A stretch of 64,000 nt of DNA from Massilia sp. ST3 (GTDB taxonomy: Bacteria; Pseudomonadota; Gammaproteobacteria; Burkholderiales; Burkholderiaceae_D), in contig NZ_JAGPWC010000005.1 of assembly GCF_018119405.1 (NCBI RefSeq), positions 60,852 through 124,851 on the forward strand. The letters run 5' to 3'. How positions within the stretch are numbered: position 1 is the stretch's first letter; the number at the start of each line of letters is the position of its first letter. The translations under genes and the position numbers were made by a program. Below are positions 59,572 to 64,000 of this stretch, one piece after another. The notes below the pieces were generated by a model. That model ran no database searches. It was given only the letters and a program-made list of their open reading frames with translations, and was not told where the DNA came from.

Positions 59572-60495
59572 ATGACCCGCCAATTCGACGACATCCTGCT
59601 GGGCAGCATCGAGCTGTTCTGCTCCACCGCGGAGCTGGGCAGCTTCACCGCCGCGGCGACCGCGGCCGCCGTGACCCCGGCGGCGGTCAGCCGCGCCGTG
59701 TCGCGCCTCGAAGCGCGCCTGAACGTGCGCCTGTTCGTGCGCACCACGCGCACCCTGCACCTGACCGAGGCGGGGCGTGACTACTACAACCAGTGCCGCG
59801 CGGCGCTCGACCAGCTGGTCGAGGCCGAGCGCATGGTGACCGGCCGCCAGAGCGCGCCGTCCGGCCTGCTGCGCATCAGCATGCCCACGCCCTACGGCCA
59901 CTACCGGGTGCTGCCGCTGCTGCCGGAATTCACGCGCCGCTATCCGGACGTGAAGATCGAATTCCACCTCAGTAACCGCAACGTCGACTTCGGCGACGAA
60001 GGCTTCGACCTCGCCATCCGCGGCCGCGCGCCGGCCGATTCGACCATGATCGCGCGCACGCTGGAAGACGCCGAGCTGGTGGTGGTCGCCACCCCCGGCT
60101 ATCTGAAGCTGCACGGCACGCCCGACTCGCCGGCGGCGCTGGCGGCGCACAACTGCATCCAGTTCGCCCTGCCCAGCAACGGGCGCAACATCAGCTGGCT
60201 GTTCCGCGACGGAGAAGAAGAGATCGAGTTGCCCACGCAAGGCCTGTACGGCTGCGCGGAAGACATCCTGGGCGCGGTGACCCTGGCGCGGGCGGGTGGC
60301 GGCATCTTCCAGACCTACCGCTTCATCGTCGACGAGGACCTGAAGGCGGGGCGGCTGGTGGAACTGCTACCGAATTACGGAGGACGATCGCGGCCCTTCT
60401 GTCTGATTTATCCGCACGGGCGCCATGTGGCCCTGCGGGTGCGCGCTTTCGTCGACTTCCTGGTCGAGCAGCTGCGCAAGGGCGAGCGCGGCTGA
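59572..60495 (+). CDS. LysR-family transcriptional regulator
   Basis: A 307-residue LysR protein: LGSIELFCSTAELGSFTAAA, VTPAAVSRAVSRLEARLNVR in the helix-turn-helix; VKIEFHLSNRNVDFGDEGFD and LAIRGRAPADSTMIARTLED in the effector domain. It begins 63 bases after the binding-protein gene, on the same strand. A target cannot be stated. No clear ribosome site precedes the ATG. Confidence 0.92.
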   Translation: MTRQFDDILLGSIELFCSTAELGSFTAAATAAAVTPAAVSRAVSRLEARLNVRLFVRTTRTLHLTEAGRDYYNQCRAALDQLVEAERMVTGRQSAPSGLLRISMPTPYGHYRVLPLLPEFTRRYPDVKIEFHLSNRNVDFGDEGFDLAIRGRAPADSTMIARTLEDAELVVVATPGYLKLHGTPDSPAALAAHNCIQFALPSNGRNISWLFRDGEEEIELPTQGLYGCAEDILGAVTLARAGGGIFQTYRFIVDEDLKAGRLVELLPNYGGRSRPFCLIYPHGRHVALRVRAFVDFLVEQLRKGERG

Positions 60496-60502
60496 CAGCG
60501 CA

Positions 60503-60739
60503 TCAGGGGAAGCTCAAGTCCACACTGAGCCTGCTGACGAGCACGAAGGTGATCAGCCCCAGGCCCAGGAGCGACAGAACAAAGATGGCGGCCACCTTGC
60601 CGGCCGCGCGCAGCACCTCGCGCCTCTCCATTTCCTTCTGCTTCTTCCCTTGGTCGTAATGCCACTTGATGGCGAAGAACATGCCAATGCATAAGGCGAG
60701 AACCTTGAACGTACCGGCGGCGATAGGGAACCAATCCAT
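60503..60739 (-). CDS. Two-span membrane protein (hypothetical)
   Basis: The likely start is Met at 60739 (MDWFPIAAGTFKVLALCIGM), 78 residues, with a longer frame to 60793 possible. Two hydrophobic spans (residues about 5-25 and 50-70: IFVLSLLGLGLITFVLVSRL) flank a charged loop (QGKKQKEMERREVLR). No family recognised. It converges on the LysR gene. Confidence 0.6.
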   Translation of the reverse strand: MDWFPIAAGTFKVLALCIGMFFAIKWHYDQGKKQKEMERREVLRAAGKVAAIFVLSLLGLGLITFVLVSRLSVDLSFP

Positions 60740-61036
60740 GATGTTGAGCCAATGCAGAGAAGAGAGGAGAGAACGTGAACGACTGTCATGCAAGGACGAT
60801 GTCGCTTCAAGCCTTGAGGCATTCTACTTAAAAGCGACTTGCGTCCGTTGAGACAAAATGTCCCAGTTGAAATCCATACAAGAGAATTCAAAGGAAGTCC
60901 GCAAGATTCATTACATCGTGTATCGATTGAATTGCTGGTGATCACCTTTTTCCGCTAGCCCGGGCTGCCTATAGTCAGGCCATGGATGGCGCACTGTCGC
61001 CGCCGTCCACTCAACACCGGACCAAAGGAGCGCACC

Positions 61037-61774
61037 ATGCAAGCAGCAAACCGTACCGTCGTCATCACCGGCGCCTCGAGCGGCATCGGCCTGGCCCTGG
61101 CCGAGGCCTACCTCGCCCGCGGCTACAACGTGGTGGGCAATGCCCGCAGCGTCGAGCGCCTGGAGCAGGCCAAGGTGCAGCTGGGCAGCCCGGACAACTT
61201 CTATGGCGTGGCGGGCGACATCGCCGAGCTTGACACCGCCGAGGCCCTGTTCACGGTCGCCAAGGCGCGCTTCGGCAAGGTCGACATCCTGGTCAACAAC
61301 GCCGGCATCTTCAACGCCAAGCCCTTCACCGCCTATACCGAGGACGACGTGAACCGCCTGGTGGCCACCAACCTGATGGGCTTCTTCTATCCGTCGCAGC
61401 AGGCGGCCGCGCACATGGCGGAAACCGGCGGCGGCCACATCGTGAACATCACGGCCAGCATCGCGCTGCAGCCGAACGCCAAGGTGCCGGCCGCGCTGCC
61501 GGTGCTGGTCAAGGGCGGCCTGAACGCCGCCACCCGCGCGCTGGCGCTGGAACTGGCCCCGCAGAACATCAAGGTGTCTGCGGTGGCGCCCGGGATCATC
61601 GACACCCCGATGCACGACATCGGCTACCACGAGTTCCTGCGCACCCTGCAGCCCACCGGCCGGCTGGGCCGGGTGCAGGACATCGTCGACGCGGTGCTGT
61701 ATCTCACCGACGCCAGCTTCGCCACCGGGGTGGTGCTGAACGTGGATGGCGGCGCCACCGCCGGCACCTGGTAA
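61037..61774 (+). CDS. SDR-family oxidoreductase with substituted active-site Tyr
   Basis: The ATG at 61037 with AAAGGAG ahead gives 245 residues. Rossmann features TVVITGASSGIGLALAEAYL and VNNAG (ILVNNAGIFN) are intact. The SDR active site YxxxK reads PVLVK (P155...K159), so the catalytic Tyr is missing. PGIIDTPMHDIGYHEFLRTL and VVLNVDGGATAGTW complete the fold. It should bind NAD(P); ordinary dehydrogenase activity is doubtful. A 22-codon ORF and an NTF2-like gene follow. Confidence 0.88.
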   Translation: MQAANRTVVITGASSGIGLALAEAYLARGYNVVGNARSVERLEQAKVQLGSPDNFYGVAGDIAELDTAEALFTVAKARFGKVDILVNNAGIFNAKPFTAYTEDDVNRLVATNLMGFFYPSQQAAAHMAETGGGHIVNITASIALQPNAKVPAALPVLVKGGLNAATRALALELAPQNIKVSAVAPGIIDTPMHDIGYHEFLRTLQPTGRLGRVQDIVDAVLYLTDASFATGVVLNVDGGATAGTW

Positions 61775-61798
61775 GCGGTCGCAGCCAAGGAGAACGCC

Positions 61799-61867
61799 AT
61801 GCCCTGCATCCTGATCCAGGTCGCCGACGACGGCGCCTGGCGGCAAGTGAACATCCGGCGGCGTTGA
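61799..61867 (+). CDS. 22-codon ORF before a terminator hairpin
   Basis: ATG at 61799 with AAGGAG six bases upstream, encoding MPCILIQVADDGAWRQVNIR and RR, then TGA. It ends five bases before a strong hairpin with TTTT. It could be a leader peptide of an attenuator for the NTF2-like gene, or a small protein. No homology recognised. Confidence 0.45.
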   Translation: MPCILIQVADDGAWRQVNIRRR

Positions 61868-61872
61868 CGATC

Positions 61873-61898
61873 GCGGCGGCCGCCCGGCCGCCGCTTTT
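61873..61898 (+). terminator. Terminator/attenuator hairpin before the NTF2-like gene
   Basis: GCGGCGGCC (61873-61881), loop GCCC, GGCCGCCGC (61886-61894), then TTTT. A perfect nine-base stem, all G/C, just before the ribosome site (GGGAGGAC) of the next gene. Confidence 0.75.
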
Positions 61899-61913
61899 CC
61901 TCGGGAGGACATC

Positions 61914-62324
61914 ATGCAAGACCATCAAGCCATTCTCGTCGTGCTGGCCGACTACTTCACGGGCCTGTACACCGGCGACACCGACCTGCTGCGCACCGTA
62001 TTCCATCCGCAGGCAGCGCTGTTCGCCGACGTGCGCGGCCAGCCCTACTACAAGCGCGTGGAAGACTACCTCGAGGCCGTCGAACTGCGCGCCGCGCCGC
62101 AGGAGCGGGGCGAGCCTTACCAGATGCGGGTGCTGTCGCTGAACGTCACCCACAATATCGCGACGGCCAAGGTGCACGTGCCGGCGCTGGGCTTCAACTA
62201 CGTCAACTACCTGTCGCTGGTGCGCATGGACGGGGCCTGGATCATCGTCAGCAAGGTCTTCGCCGACGTGCCGCAAGCGGGCTCAAAACTACCCGCCAAC
62301 CCTACGGCGACATGCGCGGCCTAA
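61914..62324 (+). CDS. NTF2-like (SnoaL/lumazine-binding type) protein
   Basis: GGGAGGAC precedes the ATG; 136 residues. The NTF2-like cone fold is read in ILVVLADYFTGLYTGDTDLL, RTVFHPQAALFADVRGQPYY and VHVPALGFNYVNYLSLVRMD with GAWIIVSKVF at the end. The last residues (LPANPTATCAA) are encoded by a family-2 repeat (CCGCCAACCCTACG). Role unknown; possibly acts with the SDR. Its TAA overlaps the stop of the convergent hydrolase by four bases. Confidence 0.87.
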   Translation: MQDHQAILVVLADYFTGLYTGDTDLLRTVFHPQAALFADVRGQPYYKRVEDYLEAVELRAAPQERGEPYQMRVLSLNVTHNIATAKVHVPALGFNYVNYLSLVRMDGAWIIVSKVFADVPQAGSKLPANPTATCAA

Positions 62325-63202
62325 CGGGTGGCGCGGGCCAGCAGCTTGTGGATTTCGGCGGCGATCACGTCGACATGGGTCTCGAGCGCGAAGTGGCCGG
62401 TGTCGAGCAGCTGCACGACGGCGTTCGGATTGTCGCGGCGGAAGGCCTCGGCGCCGGGCGGGATGAAGAAGGGATCGTGCTTGCCCCAGATGACCAGGGT
62501 CGGCACCTGGGCCGTGCGGAAGAACTGCTGGAAGCGCGGGTACTGTTCCAGGTTGTTCGCGTAGTCCAGGAAGAGGTCGAGCTGGATCTCCTGGTTGCCC
62601 GGGCGCTGCATCAGCGCGACGTCGAGGTGATAGGCCTCCGGCGCCACGCTGTCCGGATTCGCCACGCCGTGCACGTATTGCCACTTGGTGGCGTCGAGCG
62701 TCAGGAAGCCGCGGATCGTCTCGCGGTTTTCCGGGCTCGGGTCGGCCCAGTAGCGCTTGAGCGGCGCCCAGGCGTCGCCCAGGCCTTCGAGATAGGCATT
62801 GCCGTTCTGCGAGACCAGGGCCGTCACCCGCTCAGGATGGGCGGCGGCCAGGCGCAGGCCGGTGGGCGCGCCGTAGTCGAACACGTAGAGCGCATACTTT
62901 TCCAGCGCCAGCGCATCCACGAAGGCTTCCATCGTCAGCGCCAGGCTGTCGAAGGTATAGACGTAATTGCGTTCGGCGGGCACTTCGGTGAAGCCGAAAC
63001 CGGGCAGGTCGGGGGCGATGACGCGGTACTGCGTGGCCAGCAGCGGGATCAGCTCGCGGAACATGTGGGACGAGGACGGAAAGCCGTGCAGCAGCAGCAT
63101 CACGGGCGCGTCCCGCGGACCGGCTTCGCGGTAGAACACCTTGACGCCGTCGGCCTCGACGGAATGGAAGCTGGCGCGGATGGGGTGGCTTGCGTTCGAC
63201 AT
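62321..63202 (-). CDS. Alpha/beta hydrolase of the haloalkane dehalogenase/epoxide hydrolase type
   Basis: AGGAG precedes the ATG; 293 residues. LLLHGFPSSSHMFRELIPLL is the oxyanion region, ALYVFDYGAPTGLRLAAAHP the nucleophile elbow with Asp in place of Ser, as in dehalogenases and epoxide hydrolases, WGKHDPFFIPPGAEAFRRDN a candidate acid, and LLDTGHFALETHVDVIA the catalytic His. It is divergent from the ABATE/CGNR regulator over a nested palindrome. Confidence 0.9.
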   Translation of the reverse strand: MSNASHPIRASFHSVEADGVKVFYREAGPRDAPVMLLLHGFPSSSHMFRELIPLLATQYRVIAPDLPGFGFTEVPAERNYVYTFDSLALTMEAFVDALALEKYALYVFDYGAPTGLRLAAAHPERVTALVSQNGNAYLEGLGDAWAPLKRYWADPSPENRETIRGFLTLDATKWQYVHGVANPDSVAPEAYHLDVALMQRPGNQEIQLDLFLDYANNLEQYPRFQQFFRTAQVPTLVIWGKHDPFFIPPGAEAFRRDNPNAVVQLLDTGHFALETHVDVIAAEIHKLLARATR

Positions 63203-63250
63203 GAGGATCTCCTGAGGTGGGTGAGGTGAAACCTGCTAAAATCGTTTATG

Positions 63251-63289
63251 CAGGTTACGGAGAATAGGCTACACCTATTTCGTAACCTG
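63251..63289. promoter_or_regulatory. Nested palindrome between hydrolase and ABATE/CGNR genes
   Basis: Outer arms CAGGTTACG (63251-63259) / CGTAACCTG (63281-63289), inner arms AATAGG (63263-63268) / CCTATT (63274-63279) around CTACA. A further GGTTAC half-site is at about 63307. It occupies the shared promoter region and is a candidate operator of the divergent regulator. Confidence 0.75.
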
Positions 63290-63326
63290 TCAAGAGTATT
63301 TTTAGGGGTTACATCAAGGAGCGGCG

Positions 63327-63905
63327 ATGGACACGCAGTCTGCTGGGAACAAGGTCGAGCTGTACGGGGATCATCCCGCGCTGGACCTGATGAACACGGT
63401 CATGACCCTGGATGGCGGCCAGGTCGAGCGCTGGGGCAGCGACGCCGAGGTGCTGGCCTGGCTGCGCGGCGCCGTGCCCGCCGTGGTCGAGCTGCCCGAG
63501 CGGGCCGCACCGGGCCTGCTGGAGGCGGCGCGCGTACTGCGGGAACAGCTGCGCGCACTGGTCGCGCAGCGCAAGGATGGCGAACCGCTCGACCTGGCGC
63601 TGCTCAACGGCTTGCTGGCGCGCGCGCCGCGCCAGCTGGTGCTGCGCGGGGAAGAGGGCGGGGCAGGGCTGCGCATCCGCTACCTGGGCGAAGCGCACGA
63701 CGCGCTGCTGGCGCCGGTGGTGGAGGCTGCAGCCCAGCTGCTGAGCGAGGGAAAGTTCGAACTGGTCAAGCGCTGCGAGAATCCCGAGTGCACGCTGTGG
63801 TTCCTGGACCGCTCCAAGTCGCACCAGCGGCGCTGGTGCAGCATGGGGCTGTGCGGGAATCGTCACAAGGTGGCGACGTTCAGGAAGCGCAAGGCGGGGG
63901 CCTGA
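63327..63905 (+). CDS. ABATE/CGNR zinc-finger transcriptional regulator
   Basis: A 192-residue protein. Residues about 8-130 are the ABATE domain (VELYGDHPALDLMNTVMTLD). Residues about 145-185 are the CGNR zinc finger (RCENPECTLWFLDRSKSHQR, then RWCSMGLCGNRHKVATFRKR), with the zinc cysteines and the CGNR motif intact. These proteins are DNA-binding regulators. It is divergent from the hydrolase gene, its probable target. Confidence 0.9.
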   Translation: MDTQSAGNKVELYGDHPALDLMNTVMTLDGGQVERWGSDAEVLAWLRGAVPAVVELPERAAPGLLEAARVLREQLRALVAQRKDGEPLDLALLNGLLARAPRQLVLRGEEGGAGLRIRYLGEAHDALLAPVVEAAAQLLSEGKFELVKRCENPECTLWFLDRSKSHQRRWCSMGLCGNRHKVATFRKRKAGA

Positions 63906-63957
63906 GGTTCGAAAGGCGCTACAGACGGCAAAGGTCCGGTCAGCATTGAGCCCGTCG

Positions 63958-64000
63958 CCCCCCCCCGGCGCCGGGGGGGGCGGGGTTGGGGGGGAGCCGC
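63958..64000. other. Low-complexity C/G run at the window end
   Basis: Runs of nine or more C and of nine G, then GGGGTTGGGGGGGA. It contains no gene and looks like a contig edge or sequencing artefact. Confidence 0.6.

Overview
The window is high-GC DNA read as a chromosomal segment of a betaproteobacterium of the Oxalobacteraceae, most like Massilia or a close relative. The reasons are the codon bias, the TonB/GH carbohydrate locus, a PEP-CTERM protein, an imuAB mutagenesis cassette under a CTGT-N8-ACAG SOS box, and two families of dispersed palindromic repeats. The genus is an inference from gene content; no rRNA or tRNA gene is present to confirm it. It opens inside an hrpA-type RNA helicase gene and ends in a low-complexity G/C run that looks like a contig edge.

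Layout. 1-6.6 kb: 3' end of hrpA, a PRC-barrel protein, a TctC/Bug periplasmic binding protein, and a cysteinyl-tRNA synthetase preceded by a Cys-codon leader peptide and a terminator hairpin (probable attenuator). 6.6-23.2 kb: an N-acetylgalactosamine (GalNAc) glycan utilisation locus. A leftward, overlapping operon encodes SIS deaminase/isomerase, ROK kinase, AgaZ/GatZ-like protein, DeoR-type regulator, NagA-like deacetylase and MFS permease. A rightward operon encodes a GH31 exo-glycosidase with carbohydrate-binding domains, a Tat-exported GH109, a DUF5077/DUF3472 lipoprotein and a TonB receptor. The extracellular half should release and take up GalNAc sugars; the cytoplasmic half should phosphorylate, deacetylate, deaminate and feed them to tagatose-phosphate metabolism.

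23.3-32.8 kb: small regulatory modules. They include a TetR gene with two matching operators, one before a 36-residue membrane protein; a lower-GC ECF41 sigma factor divergent from its CMD/AhpD-like partner, with both ECF41-type promoters visible; an orphan nuoB paralogue; and GST, HD-hydrolase, nitronate monooxygenase and AraC genes. 32.8-39.9 kb: a translationally coupled DUF2760-Hsp70-Hsp70 operon, a degenerate HepT-like protein and a Na+/H+ antiporter. 40-42.2 kb: SOS-controlled imuA-imuB without dnaE2 next to them. 42.2-50 kb: repeats, GNAT and hydrolase genes, a MerR-controlled DUF2938/flavodoxin/DUF2798 set, an ATPase remnant, and a LysR gene divergent from PNPOx-like and GST genes. 50-57 kb: envelope and protein quality control (M61 peptidase, Hsp20, HtrA protease with an OmpR-type two-component system). 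57-64 kb: small secreted hypothetical proteins, an amino-acid binding protein, LysR, an SDR lacking its active-site Tyr, an NTF2-like gene behind a hairpin, and an alpha/beta hydrolase divergent from an ABATE/CGNR regulator across a nested palindrome.

The strongest candidates for something under-described are the cysS leader/attenuator, the TetR/36-residue protein module, the complete GalNAc locus with its unusual permease, and the hairpin-preceded NTF2 gene.
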